Shown one piece after another: positions 49,001 through 61,439 of a stretch of DNA of 64,000 bases. The stretch spans positions 8,147,061-8,211,060 of the forward strand of contig CM038912.1 of NCBI GenBank assembly GCA_021904315.1, written 5' to 3'. A model generated the notes under the pieces. The model did no database searches. It was not told the DNA's origin and was given only the letters and a program-made list of their open reading frames with translations. The position numbers were made by a program, and so were the translations under genes. Source of the DNA: Sphagnum magellanicum. Its lineage: Eukaryota > Streptophyta > Sphagnopsida > Sphagnales > Sphagnaceae. Within the stretch, counting starts at the first letter, position 1. Each line of letters opens with the position of its first letter.

Positions 49001-51950
49001 CTTACCTTGAAGGTGTAAGGTTTGATTACATGTACACCTACACCTTCACAATTTACATTAGTTGATGTCGCTTGCTTTCACATTGTACATGTTCATCTTG
49101 TTTTTTTTAAATGATTGAAATAACATATATGGCCTTTAATTTTGGCCGTCAAATTTATGAACTACATTGAATAGATAAGGCCTATACCTCAAATTTATAC
49201 ATTAATGTAGAGGCCTTTGCTTTGCACTTTATACATTGATTTATTTTTTGTCCTCAAATTTTTAAGATAGTACAAATATTCTCCTATAATTAATATATGA
49301 AAAGAGACAAAGGTCTTTGCCCTCAAATCTACGAGCCAATTCCATGTATTCTCTAGTGTGCGATATTGTTGCATTAATTAAATATATGTTTGTGCAATTA
49401 GTATGTATGTATGGTATAATATTGTGGCATGAGTTGATCATGAGTTTATTTATTTTCAAATAACTAGTAAAGTATACAAATTTTATGGGAACCTTCCATT
49501 CTTATTGGTTTAAATTGTTCAATCTAATTAAATTGTTGCCCTAAGAAGAATAATATATGTTTGTATATTTAAAACCCTCCTATAATTATCAATGTCTAGC
49601 CAAATTAAATTGGTTGAAGTTAATTAGATTGGTTCAATGGGGGTGGGGGAGGGGCCACCTTATCATAGTCATATTGTTGGGTTAGTCATGTAGTCATGAT
49701 ATTAATCATGTAATCATAGTAATGATTACAAGTAGTTAGTCGTATTGCATTTAGTCATGTAGTCATAATCATGATTGACCATGTAAGTCAACATGTCAAA
49801 TTCGACTACATGACTAGATTTAGGACATAGTTGCATAATGTCCAAGTCATGAAAGTCACGATTTGGTGTAGTGATAAATGCTTACAAGTGAGGTGAATCA
49901 TTAACCTTGTAAACAACAAAACCTGCATTTTATATATGTGCTAAAAATGGGATGAGGAGTTGTTGAGTGGGTTCAAATAATTTAATGTTTCAATTTTAAA
50001 GGCTTTATATCCAATCATGATGAGTACTTAACATGGTTTTGATGAAATCACATTATATGACCTCAATCACAATATGGTAGTTGGTTAAGCTTAATATCTT
50101 AAGCTTGTTTTATTGCCATGTGGTATTATAATATGCAATTAAGGGTCTATGTGAATGGGAAATATATTGGTACTATGGAGGGGAGGTGTTTATTTAATCG
50201 GTCCCAATTGCAAGCTTACATGGGTTCAAATATTGGAAGCCTAGTATGGGTTGCATAGTGCAATGTGAACTTGCACATGTATAGATCAATAGATGATGCA
50301 TGGAACCCAAGCCTTTGCTAAATAAAATATTATGTGCTTCCAATGGATCAAGGAACAAATTGCCATGGGTACAAAATATTCCAAGCAATGTTATTATCAC
50401 AAAGGATGAAAAACTCACAACCACGTTCTTTATAATGAAGATGAGAGGATGAATACGTATGCACACTTCTTGAACTCTTGTTATAAATAACGTGGTAGTG
50501 TGTGTTTGTCCTTTGTCCACCTAAGAAGGGACCATGGCCTTTGATGAACTATAAGCGTGGATGACACAAGTTCTAAAAGAAGATGGTTTAAGGATGGATC
50601 TAAGGCAACAGGGTTACCTTCAACTCTAACAACAAGATTAATCGAGGCTAAATTAGTTATATGGTCCATGAGGGTGATTTCCACATGCATACAAGTATAT
50701 TGGACAATGACATTGATTCCATTTCACAAAATGATGTTTTAAAAGTAAAAACTTTTAACAAAAATTGGATCTAAGCATCACCAAAAATGGATGGTATAGT
50801 ATTTGGCCTACAATTTGGTGAAATGGATTTGTTCACCAATAACCCTTTCAATTCCAACCAATAGGAGTACCTGGACATGATGATCGAGTAGCTTGTCAAT
50901 TTGAATCCAACAGAATCCAAGTCCAAAATACATTTCATCCATACAAAAATGAGATTTTGTAGCAGGCCCATAGGGATTTTTAGTGATTAAGATATGATAA
51001 AACACATTGTGAGTACATTTGTAACATTATGTGAATCCCTATACATTGGGATATTAAATTACACATTGGGATGTAACACTATCACACTAGGATTTGTCAC
51101 TGCCACTTTGGGATTTGCTAATCAACCATGTCTTAGAAGTCTATAGATTTGATTTAATAGTGTATTGACATTGGGTGTGTTTACAACAATTTGGCACTAT
51201 AAATTAATAGTCAAGTTCGAACGAATGACTACACTAGATGTGAGAAACTTTAAGTTACACAACACTTACATACTTGTGTTCACTCCATATTGAGGGGAAT
51301 GGGTCACAATGGACTCATAGTGCTAACCTTGCTTGGTGTTACAAGATTCATCCACCACTCAAGTGAAAGCTAGCCCTTGCCACTGAATGTTGAATGGACG
51401 GCTAGTGGAATAAGGGCAACTTCTATAATACGTAGTTTGCAAGGGAACTTGAGTAGGGTTGTTTCACAATGCATGTATGGAAGTCTTTGGTCACAAGTCT
51501 ACACTTGTTGTTTGTTTCTATTTAATGACATTCAACTAAGCAAAACCTAGGGTGTTTTGCAATTGGCCTTGCAACTCAATTTTTGAATTGCATCAGACAC
51601 TTGCAACTTATAATATTTATACATTGTGAATGTTATCAGATAAGTTGCAAAAGTTGCAAGAGTTGCAATTCATCATATATACAATTCAACTCATTACAAT
51701 TCAATTATAACTTTGTTGCAACAACTTTTTTTCAACTATTATGCAACTTCCTTATGACTATAGTCATAATGTCATGTTGATGTCATTTTTCATCCATCCA
51801 TCAAAATTTAACATATGGCATTATGAAGATTTTTTTGCGATTTTTTTGAAATATTGATATCCATTATCCATTATGATTATTCATTTTAGATGGTCTTGGA
51901 TTATGACACATGGCACAATCAAAAGTTGTCACGTAGCATATTAATTGGAT
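46037..51950. other. AT-rich intergenic DNA, no gene recognised
   Basis: All frames are short. Noted: a 7-bp hairpin at 48279-48303 (arms GTCCCAA and TTGGGAC) in a less AT-rich patch at 48130-48440; TAGTCATG-type repetition at 49680-49810; and TTGCAA-rich phrases at 51590-51735. None makes a defined feature. Confidence 0.5.
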
Positions 51951-51965
51951 TTTGAAAACAAATAT

Positions 51966-52085
51966 ATATATATATACCTAGGTAGGTTAGTACATAGCCA
52001 TAGTTAGGTAAATTGATATAGCTCCAACCTACCTACTTACCTACCTACTTACTTAGGTAGGCAAGTAGGTAAATAGGAAAGTAGA
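51966..52085. repeat. TA and GTAG/CTAC low-complexity block with inverted arms
   Basis: A TA run is followed by ACCTAGGTAGGTTAG, then ACCTACCTACTTACCTACC and AGGTAGGCAAGTAGGTAAATAGG. The CTAC and GTAG stretches can pair. It resembles the block at 2690-2785 near the left end of the window. Confidence 0.55.
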
Positions 52086-53885
52086 ATACCAAAAAGTAGG
52101 TGAATTAAAGAGCAACCACATAAGTTTTTAAATTTGTTATGTGTTTTGCCTTTAGGGTTAAACTTTTATGAGTTCATTCCAACATGGCACATGTATTTTA
52201 ATGTGAGAATGCAAGAGGAGACATTTGCTTTATATAGTTTGTGAAATGAGATATTGAAAACAAAGCATATGGGTTAAATCTTTTAGTGACACCCTAGTTG
52301 CAATTGAGTTGTAATTACAAAAAAAAACATTCCCACATGCTTTCTGTTTGATTTTAATTTTGTAAATAATTTGAAATTATGATTAATCATCTAACATTAT
52401 TATTTGAATTAAATATATGATTATTTAAATTGATTATATGAATTAGTTAATATAATTCGTATAATTAATTAGTTGATTGATTCAAATAATTAATTATCAA
52501 AAAATAAATATCGAATAATTAATTATCAAAATAAATATTAGATGATTAATTATTTAAATAATTATTAAATAATTAATTGTGATAATATTTTATGACTGAA
52601 TTCAAATAAAATTCAATAATTACTCACCTACATTAACAAAGTTTGTTATCTAAAATTATTTGGATTAATTAATTAAATTTATATAATTATGTTATAAATT
52701 TAAGTAATTAGTTATTAGATATTTATTTATTTAATATATGAATTAATTAAATACCAATTAATCAAATTTGATTAATGAATTCATATGAATAGTTTATTAT
52801 TTAGTTTGATTAATTAGTTCATGGTAATTAAGTATATTACATATTAATTACTAATTTAAAAATTAATAACAAATAATTCATTCTAAAATATTAAATAATA
52901 AACATGAATTTGAGAAGAAGAGATTGAAGTATATAAAGACATATTCATATGTACACCCTTATTGAATGTTTAATAAAATATACATATATATTTTAATCTC
53001 AATTCAAAAATCAACTTTCATCTTTCATGAAATTGTATGGTTTGATATATGTATATATACCAACATAATATTGTGAATTCCAATGTAATGAAATATTATT
53101 AACACAACAATTGAACATCAATCACAAAAAATAAGACTATAATATTTACTACATTATTTAAAGTTTAGTTATTTATATAATTATGAAAATAAATTCTTTT
53201 AATTAATTAGTTCAATAAAGGAATTGGTTCGTATCAATGAAACATTTAATAATATAGTTTTTAAAAGTTTGAAGTGTATAAGCAATGATATTTATGTGTA
53301 CATATTGATAAACATTTTAACACACCATTTCAATCCAACTAAAGGCCTACATTTACATTTTCAATGAATTGCACAATCTATAAATCTTTTAATAATATGA
53401 GTTGTCACATAGTGGACAACTAATTTTAGATGAGTTGAACACTCTAGTTCTAAAATAGTGAACAAATAATAGTTATGTAGTGAAACCATAATGGCACATT
53501 TAATTGTAACTTAGTTGTAAAACTAATTAATTTAATTAAGTTTTAGTTGCAAACAAGTTGCAAGTTTCAAATGTTATGGACCTTCACCTAATTATACATG
53601 TGGCATGATCATATGCATCAATGTCATGCCAATTACAAAATAATTGTTCATTCAGCACTATAATTACACTAGTTGCAACATAGTTGAGATTAACCACTTT
53701 GTTACAATTATCATTGTATATACTTTGCACACATACGGTTGTATAGAATCCAATTAATGTGTAACTAAATTACAACTATGAAATATTCTAATGTGGCATT
53801 TTAATTGTTAATTCATTGTATTTCCATAGTGTAGTTGTACCTTAGTTGCACAGTAGTTTCCATGACGATTTAGTTGCATGCCAAT
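52086..53885. other. Extremely AT-rich intergenic DNA
   Basis: 52380-53300 consists mostly of AATTAATTA-like sequence. No gene, RNA or element was recognised. Confidence 0.5.
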
Positions 53886-54139
53886 CTAGTATTCATAAAC
53901 ACAATTTCTCATAATGCCCATAGTATATGCATTGGAAGTTAAGGTGATCTTTTTTTCCCATAACAAAGGAATTCGAACAATTTGGGTTTGCTTTAACAAT
54001 TCATGATAGAGTTCAGGGGTCACCCAATGCTCTATGAACTGCCTTACATTCATCTTGACATAATACTTCAGCAAGCCTTCAAATATCTCCTTTGCCTCCA
54101 TCATATTGTTCTTTTCAACTGCCATAATTGATAGAATAT
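53886..54139 (-). CDS. Possible orphan exon of unknown function
   Basis: An open frame on the minus strand preceded by a good acceptor (T-rich tract, then TTGTTGCAG, ending at 54140). It encodes a charged, helix-like sequence with KEIFEGLLKYYVKMNVRQF and TPELYHELLKQTQ, ending at TAA. Amino-acid composition looks protein-like in a region otherwise without coding sequence. I do not recognise the family and found no partner exons, so it may be a gene fragment. Confidence 0.3.
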
Positions 54140-54699
54140 CTGCAACAAAAAAACTCATTAAATTGTGTCAAAATATTTTGGTATGTCCTATAATATTGAC
54201 CCAACACCACATTGTTAGTGATTTCTTGAGGCTTCTAAAGAATTAAATCCCTACCCATTGTTAATAAGTAAGAAACTACAAATACAACTTTAAAACAACA
54301 TTGTAATGTAGCCCGATGTCAGAGTCCAAAGATATGAAACTATGTAACTACATAGTGTGTGTACATCTTTTACAAAGTTGTGGAAAATATTACATTGACT
54401 AAGCATTTTTTTGTGTTCTAGGGTTTGGGAAACTCATTGATAGGTTTAGGGTTTCATCATATCTAATGATGACAAATTTTGTTCTTGCTAAAATTATTGT
54501 TAAACATGTTACAATATGATGGGTTGGATTAAACATGCATATTCAAGCCAAATTACCAACTAGAAAGTTACACATTAAATTCCATAGATATATTATGATC
54601 TACATGTAACAAGCAAATGGATACAATTTCATGTGACACAATTGCATTATATGTACCACATTGATGTTACAAAACCAAACGACAAAATCATATGTAAAA

Positions 54700-56770
54700 G
54701 AAAAATACTAGACTAATGGTTGGCACTTGTCCTCTTAGTGATAATACATGAAAGGTTCGTAAATGAATGGTCCACCAATGCAAGACTCCTTTTGCAGCTA
54801 ACCCCAACATATATAATAAGCATGTAAGAATGCATACTAGTAGATAAGGCATGGATTAATAACACATTCTAAAATAATAACATATATCAACAAGTTACCA
54901 TATTGAAGTACGTGGAATTGGTTATAACACAAGCAATCAACTGTTACATCAAATAACTAATGAGGTACAATACAAAAGAATATATTTTAAAAAGAAAATG
55001 AATAATTTGGGATTGACATGTGGGAGGAAATTTCATTTTGCAAGACACATGTAGTTAGGATAGGGTTGACATAAAAAGGCATTTAAACAATTTGTAAGCA
55101 TGTTACAAGGGAGGCATAATGCTACATGGAATGAGTACCTTGTTACAATGTCTTGTAGGTTACTTGTAATTTGGTTCAACTGATTTTGCAAAAGCAACAC
55201 AAATACCTTTTGTTAGATGTTAAAATGAATTTGAGATTACCAATTACAAAGTATGTGGGATTGGTTACAACAAGATCAATCATGTTACATGTCATATATC
55301 TAATTGAACTACAATGCAAAAGGGTGAAAGCACACTAAGCCCCCTCAAAATTGTAGTCATATGTATAATTTTTTTACAATTAATTTTTTTGGTAATGTAT
55401 GGACATCATATCTTGGATTATTTTTGTTTTTTAAAAGTATATTTGATTACCTTTAGACTTCATTTAATCAACTGTTTTGAAAAATTCAACAAACATTGAA
55501 GAAATTGAACGTATGAAGGATATTTGTGACAAAATAATACCTATCATAAAGTTTGAAATTTTGAATATATGTTTCAAAACTAGGGTTGTGGATGGATTCT
55601 TGGGTGAAATTTTTTATGGTGTACAGTATTGATATAAATTAGTTAAATCTAGGACAATTTAGAAATTTAAAGTTTTTGGGTGAAATTTCATTCAAAGAAT
55701 GTGTTTTTTTGCATTTGTTTAATACTGAATGCATAATAATATTGTATTTTTAGGAACAAACCACTACCATATAAAAGAGGAGGAGATTTTATAGATGGGC
55801 ATTGCATTATTTTTTCAATTTTCTTTTGTTTGGTAATGTTTTATGAATCATAAACATGAAGCCCTATGGTTGTTGAAAACTTGTAAGTTACGTATTTTGT
55901 GTACATTGATTTTATCCAATCCTTTTCATCTAACCATTGGATCAAAATTAATTTTGATTCAAAATGAGCTTTGAGTTCAAAAATGTTATTGTGCAAATTC
56001 TAAAGCTTTTTACTTGTGTTTAAGATAACAAAAAGATGCCATTAGGATTTTAACTTATTGCATATTATAATACTTGTTATACATCACATTTTTTGAATGA
56101 AAGTGGATCACCTTTAGTGTCTTTTCACCCAAGATAGATGATATAGCTAGGATAAGGTTGACACAATGAGGCATTTAAACAATTTGTAAGCATGTTATAG
56201 GAAAAGCATAATGCTCCATGGAATGAGTACTTTGTTATAATGTCTAATAAGTTATTTGTAATCTGGTTTAACTGATTCTGCAAGAACAACACAAATACCT
56301 TTTGACAAATGTCGCATGAAATTAAAATTACCATTACAAAATAAGTGGGACTGGTTATAATAAGAGCAATCGTGTTATGTGTCACATATTTAATTGAAAT
56401 ACAATGCAAGGGGGGATCTTTTAAAAGGGCATGGAAATGAACAACAATGGGATTCACATGCAAGGAAATTTCATTTTACAAGACAAATGTTATAACTAGG
56501 ATAGGGTTGACACAAAGAGGCATTTAAATAGTTTGTAAACATGTTACGAAGGAAACATAATCTTACATGCAATGAATACCTTGTTACAATGTCTTGTAGG
56601 TTATTTGTAAGTTGGTTCGACTGATTATGTAAGGGCAACATAAATACCTTTGGTCAGTTGTCACATGAAATTGAAATTATCATTATTACAAGGTAAATAA
56701 GTGGGACAAGTTACAACAATAATAATCATGTTACATGTTAATTTGAGGTACAATGAAAGGGGGGATTTTT
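54700..56770. repeat. About 310-350-bp repeat family, three full copies and one partial
   Basis: Full copies lie at about 55014-55325, 56140-56418 and 56452-56765; the last two are in tandem. The tail of another copy is seen at about 54880-54965. Shared phrases include GGCATTTAAACAATTTGTAAGCATGTTA, cited here only in part as GGCATTTAAAC, then TGTAATTTGGTT..ACTGATT, CAACACAAATACCTTTTG and TGGTTACAACAA. The 112-codon minus-strand frame at 56125-56463 arises from this repeat. No coding domain was seen. Confidence 0.85.
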
Positions 56771-57890
56771 TACAAAGTTATGGTCAAGTTACATGGCCTG
56801 AACACACTTTTATGGTTCCACCAACATGCCATGTTACAAGAATGATCAACAAAAATACTTTGAAAGGAAATTAAAGAAAAAAATGGTACATCAACTAGTG
56901 CAAAATGATGTTGCGTACCTTTTCAATTACAAGGACTTGGTTTAGAGTAGAAGCTGAGTATAATGGAAAATGATTAATACTACTGCATGAAAGAAACATG
57001 GAAAAACACATGATCAATAAGGTGGTTAGGCTATAACAATGCCTTGGGAAATGACATAAGTCCAAAACATGAATCGTGCTTGCAACTAGACAAGGGTAAG
57101 AATGAAGAAAGAAATGTCTCTAGGTGTAAGCACACAATGCATCAAACATGAGATGCTCAAGGTAGCTTTGGAACTTGAAGGTGAAAAATGACCTTAGGTT
57201 TGTAATTTCTACAACCAAGCTTGCTAAAGATTAATAATCTTGCTATTTTTGCAACTAAAGTAGAGGGAATGCCCTCCAAATTGGGCAATGCACATACTTG
57301 AAGGTGGATTGCATGTTGTAAAACCACTTGCAGAAGTTATTTTTGATTGATGAGATCAAGAAGAAGTATAATGGTTGTGAAACGCTTCAGCAATGCACAT
57401 GTAGAGAAACAATAGAGAGATGTGGGTACCATGCGAAATGGAGTGCAAAACATGTGTGCAACGAAGGACAATGTTCATGCCTTAAAGTGAAAAGGTTGAC
57501 AATGATAGTAGGCGGGTGGGCATGGTGGATGGGCAAGCATTGAAAAAAAGTCGCATGGGGATGGGGGATGGTGATGATGGGATATGCCAAAATAGGTAAC
57601 ATGGGGCATAACTTGTATAGGATGATGACATGGCACCTACGAGGCGTTGAAGGTTACGGTCGAAGGGTGGAACGAGGAATGGAAGGGGAGTTCCACAAGG
57701 GAGGGGAGGGGAGGTTACGCAGGATGGCGAAAGGTGACGTCATGATGAAAGGGAGGGGGGTGGGGTAGTCCTTTTGTACCTGTTGCATTCAAGACCCTCG
57801 GCCAGTTTAATATTCTTCTTTATTCCCCACCTCCCTCCTCCCTTTCAATTGTCTTTTCCAAAAAATTAATCCCCGGCGGAAACAATCAAC
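56771..57890. other. Intergenic DNA becoming less AT-rich towards the next gene
   Basis: No gene was recognised. 57650-57770 is strongly purine-rich (GGGAGGGGAGGGG type), and CCTCCC-type pyrimidine sequence follows at 57820-57850. This is probably promoter-proximal sequence of the 58151 gene, interrupted by the SINE. Confidence 0.4.
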
Positions 57891-57899
57891 GATCGAATT

Positions 57900-58082
57900 T
57901 GGACTCCAGGGGTGACGGCTCGCTGGTATCGCCCATTCCGGGACCTCAAAAAAAGGATCTGGGTTCGAACCCAGTGGAGTGCAGGTGAAACACCTGCCAG
58001 TCCTCTGCCAATAAGCTTCACTTGCCGGTGCCAACTGCTTGTCATGTCGGGTCTGCCGTTGTGCTTCAAAAGAAAAAATAAA
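57900..58082 (+). mobile_element. tRNA-derived SINE, 183 bp, with 9-bp target duplication
   Basis: Target duplication GATCGAATT at 57891-57899 and 58083-58091. Inside are a box A-like CGGCTCGCTGG (57916-57926) and a perfect box B GGTTCGAAC (57962-57970), about 46 bp apart, as in RNA polymerase III promoters of tRNA-type SINEs. The body ends with an A-rich tail (AAAAGAAAAAATAAA). No cloverleaf for a real tRNA gene can be folded. The intact duplication suggests a fairly young insertion. It sits 70 bp upstream of an ATG. Confidence 0.8.
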
Positions 58083-58105
58083 GATCGAATTGCTTGAGGC
58101 TCACT

Positions 58106-58107
<2 letters not shown>

Positions 58108-58138
<31 letters not shown>
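58108..58138. repeat. GA microsatellite in the 5' leader
   Basis: About 15 GA units end 12 bp before the ATG at 58151. GA/CT tracts are common in plant 5' UTRs. Confidence 0.9.
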
Positions 58139-58139
<1 letters not shown>

Positions 58140-58150
58140 AAGCTGCAGTT

Positions 58151-59410
58151 ATGGCAGTCGCAAGGCGCATTCCCCTCATCAAGTTTCCTAATCGTCGCGG
58201 ATTACCTGTCCCTGCATCATCCAACTCAGGTGTGTTTCTTTTTCTCTGCTGCTGCTGCTGCTGTCGTCCTTTCTTCTGTCTCTTCTCATGTCTGGAGGTT
58301 GCTATCACATCTTCTTCTTAGTTTTTGAGATTGATCTAGTGTTTCCTGGGATTGGAATAGACTTGGGTGCAACCCAGCTATTAGGGTTTGACTATTGGAT
58401 ATGGTTTCTCCAAAGACGCGATCATGAAGATGCCGTTGGGTGCTCTGAATGAAGCCGTCGGAGGTTTCATATTTCATGTTTCTTTGCATTCTATTTACAA
58501 ATGAATCAGGGACCAAGCATTTTTGTCACTTACAGAGCAGTTTCAGTCATGACGATATGTGGCATTTGAAAGACCAAAACAGTTTTCGGAGTAGAGCACC
58601 GGGTGTTTAGTGTCTTTCCAGCCATAAGGAGATGTTATAGTTCCGGTGCTCTAATCCAGTAACTCTTTCTCTGGTGGAAGAACTCTAGACTGCCAATTTT
58701 TCATTTTGTCTTACTCAATGACGTTTAGGCTATTGTCTGAATCGTGTTGCTGAATTGCTGGTGTCAGGCTTTCTAATTGTTTGCCTTGATTCTCATTGAA
58801 ACTAGGCTTTTAGGGTTAGGGTTTTGTGAAGTCGGAGTCTTAAGACATTGTGATTTGTGATGGGGTTCTGCCCAATTGTACATCTTTAGAGGTTTCCGTA
58901 CAGAGTACCAATCTAGAGGTCTTGAGATCTTTACATAGAAAGGCCTCTGTGGTGCTGCATGATCAGGAGTACCAACCCCCACAGCACCTCCAGCATCCTC
59001 AGCTTCTGTGAAGACTGCCATGCCAGTAGGAGCAGCAGCAGTAGAGGGGACTGCAGCAAGCCAACCACCCCGGACTGCAGTGTCTCCTCAAGAAATTGAA
59101 GCTATATTGGTAAACCCCTGCTCTCTCATTCTTTATCTAGTCCTGTCATTTACTGTGAATCTGGCTCCTAGATAATAGCATCACTGAAGTATACAAGGTA
59201 CAGAATGGTTTTACTGCTTCTAGTCCTTCTGTTTTGACAAGTTTTAAGGCAAAGGGCCAATTTTTCAGTTGTTTCTGTTCCCGCAACTCTAGGTTGGTTG
59301 TGACTATCTTCATGTGAAAGTCACAAAATCTATGAACAGAAGATTGCTATAAGAATTCACTAATCTTCTAATTTGTGGACCTTGTGTTGCAGCTTGGTGG
59401 TGTTGTGTAA
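58151..59410 (+). CDS. Small KGD4/YMR31-like protein (2-oxoglutarate dehydrogenase subunit 4), 79 aa, three exons
   Basis: Exons 58151-58229, 58967-59109 and 59393-59410 join in frame (phases 1 and 0, all GT..AG). The product begins MAVARRIPLIKFPNRRG, a basic mitochondrial-type N-terminus. It continues with an Ala/Pro/Ser-rich linker and ends SPQEIEAILLGGVV. An IKFP/RFP start and a terminal EIEAI..GG motif are features of the KGD4/MRPS36/YMR31 family, which tethers the E3 subunit to the mitochondrial 2-oxoglutarate dehydrogenase complex. The family call rests on these short motifs; gene structure is better supported. No defects were seen. The second exon starts 737 bp after the first, so an extra exon could be missed. 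Confidence 0.65.
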
Positions 59411-61439
59411 TCACTATTTTTTCAGATAATGCTCCAATTTTCCTTACCAACTGATTGGAGGTGATGGAAGGTGGAACTTATCCCACATCTCCACATATTG
59501 CTGGTGTTCATTGTAAACTGTGTTTGGATTTAGCACACCAATTGAACTTTTACACCCAGTGTGGGCTTCTGCAAGTAGCAACTTCTCTGCTTTTGCATCA
59601 AGTAAATACTCTTCAGCTGAGGGTGCAGAATGTTTCTTCCAATGATGTTGCAGTCTGATAAATTTGACAGACCTGAGCCTTATATAACTCATTAAAGCAT
59701 GTTGGTTTCTGTAACTGGAGGTTTTTAAAGGACAATCTATTGGTTATATGCTGTTCTTAACACCCAAAACCTGAACTTTTTTTCAATCATGCGTCAATGG
59801 ACAGGACTACTACCCTAAGTGAATTCCAGAGTTCCCAGATGGGAATTGCAAAATGAAACTACTGCAACAGCAAATGTTGGAGAAACGCAGAAAGATCTAC
59901 TGCCATGGTAGAAAATTCTCCTTGTGGACTCAAACCTTAAGGCTCAAAGATATGGAGTCACTTATAGAACTAGACTAGAATTTATCACCCTTGAACAAAC
60001 TTGACCATTTGATATGCTACTGCACAGCTGAGTGTGTATGCATGTTCCATTGGGATGTGACAGCTGAAGACATTTTAACTCAATACAAGTTTCCTCACAG
60101 TTGGAAGCAACTTAACTACATAATTAGGGTGCAGATTAGCGTTGGGCAGGCGGCATATTTTTTGATACCTGTTGTATCCAGTTTTCAAAAGATAAATTAC
60201 AAAAGGTCACTTTTTAATTTTAAAAAAAAACTTATACACTGAGTCAGGTTCTCAATGTTTTTGTAAATTTTTTTAAACCAGTTCTTATGATGTTGGTTGT
60301 CATAAATTTGAGAACAGTCAGTTATCATTTGGCAGTTCTCACTGGTTCTCACTTCTTTTTTCAAATAAAAAATGAAACCAAAATTACAAACAAATTATTA
60401 ATTGTATTCCTTTTCTTAAAATTTCCTAAAAATAAAAAAATCCAGCACCCGAACCCTGAGTTTGGTCATTCAGGTGAGATTCAAAAAAAATCTTGCAAAA
60501 AAAGCACATTAGCAATTAGGTGAGATTGAAACTCACAAAACTGAGTTTCATCCTGTCTTCCCCTTTTCCGAAGTGTCTTCATTGCTGCTACATATATTTT
60601 CACTGCTACTAGCAATACAACTACTATAATTAGTTCGAACCTTGTGCATTAAATGCACAGCCTTGTTTAATGGCTGTGCATTAACCTTGAACACTGTTTA
60701 CCCAGAGAATCTGACTCCAAAGGGTTTTACCTCACCCAGGGTCTCAATATTATTATTATTATTATTATTATTTTGCTGGATCCGATTCTCGTTCGTTCAC
60801 TTCATTAATAAGTGAGAACCAATGATCAGGGATTCAGTCAGGGTATCACTGAAAATGATATCTGCAGTTTCAAGTAGGGATAACTGAGTGATAACCTAAG
60901 GATATCCAAGGACATTTTGATACTCACCCAACACTAGCACAGATGTGTGAGGCTCTTTGTGGTCAAAGATCTTTCAGCAAAGTGTGGAATGGAACCTGGC
61001 TCATATCCAGCCAATCAGGCAGAAGCTTGAGAATAAAAACTCTCCAGTATTGAGTATTAGGTAGGAGTTTCAAGTTGACTACCTCCAGATTTGATTTCTT
61101 ATATCATTGCAATTGGGATTTTCTGTTTTCTGCTATCTATGTGACACTATATTCAGAGATCTTGCAACTAGGCTTTTCTGTGTACAGGTTCTGCTTCCAA
61201 TCCACTGGAAGAGCTCCTTAAAATATCTCAACGATTTTACAGGCTGCTGGTAAAAAACTAAAAGCAGTGAAAGATTTATTCAGTCTAAAATGCAGCAATA
61301 TTTGTGATCCAGGATTATGGCACTAATAATTCAGCTTGACCCCCAAAATACATCACAATAACAACCCAAAAAACTGCAGCTGCTGAGAAATAACTCTTTA
61401 AAGGCATGAAGCTAAAGAACAGTGCCAGGTTAAATCCTG
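59411..61439. other. 3' flank and intergenic DNA, no gene recognised
   Basis: Contains an 11-bp perfect hairpin at 60652-60682 (arms AATGCACAGCC and GGCTGTGCATT, 9-base loop) and a TTA microsatellite at about 60748-60773. The first few hundred bases are presumably the 3' UTR of the small KGD4-like gene. Short frames elsewhere resemble nothing known. Confidence 0.5.

Noticed and set aside
56125..56463. 112-codon minus-strand ORF
   Set aside because: It coincides with one copy of the 310-350-bp repeat; the other copies do not keep the frame.
57962..57972. Candidate tRNA gene around the perfect box B
   Set aside because: No acceptor stem or anticodon arm can be folded around it. The A-rich tail and target duplication identify a SINE.
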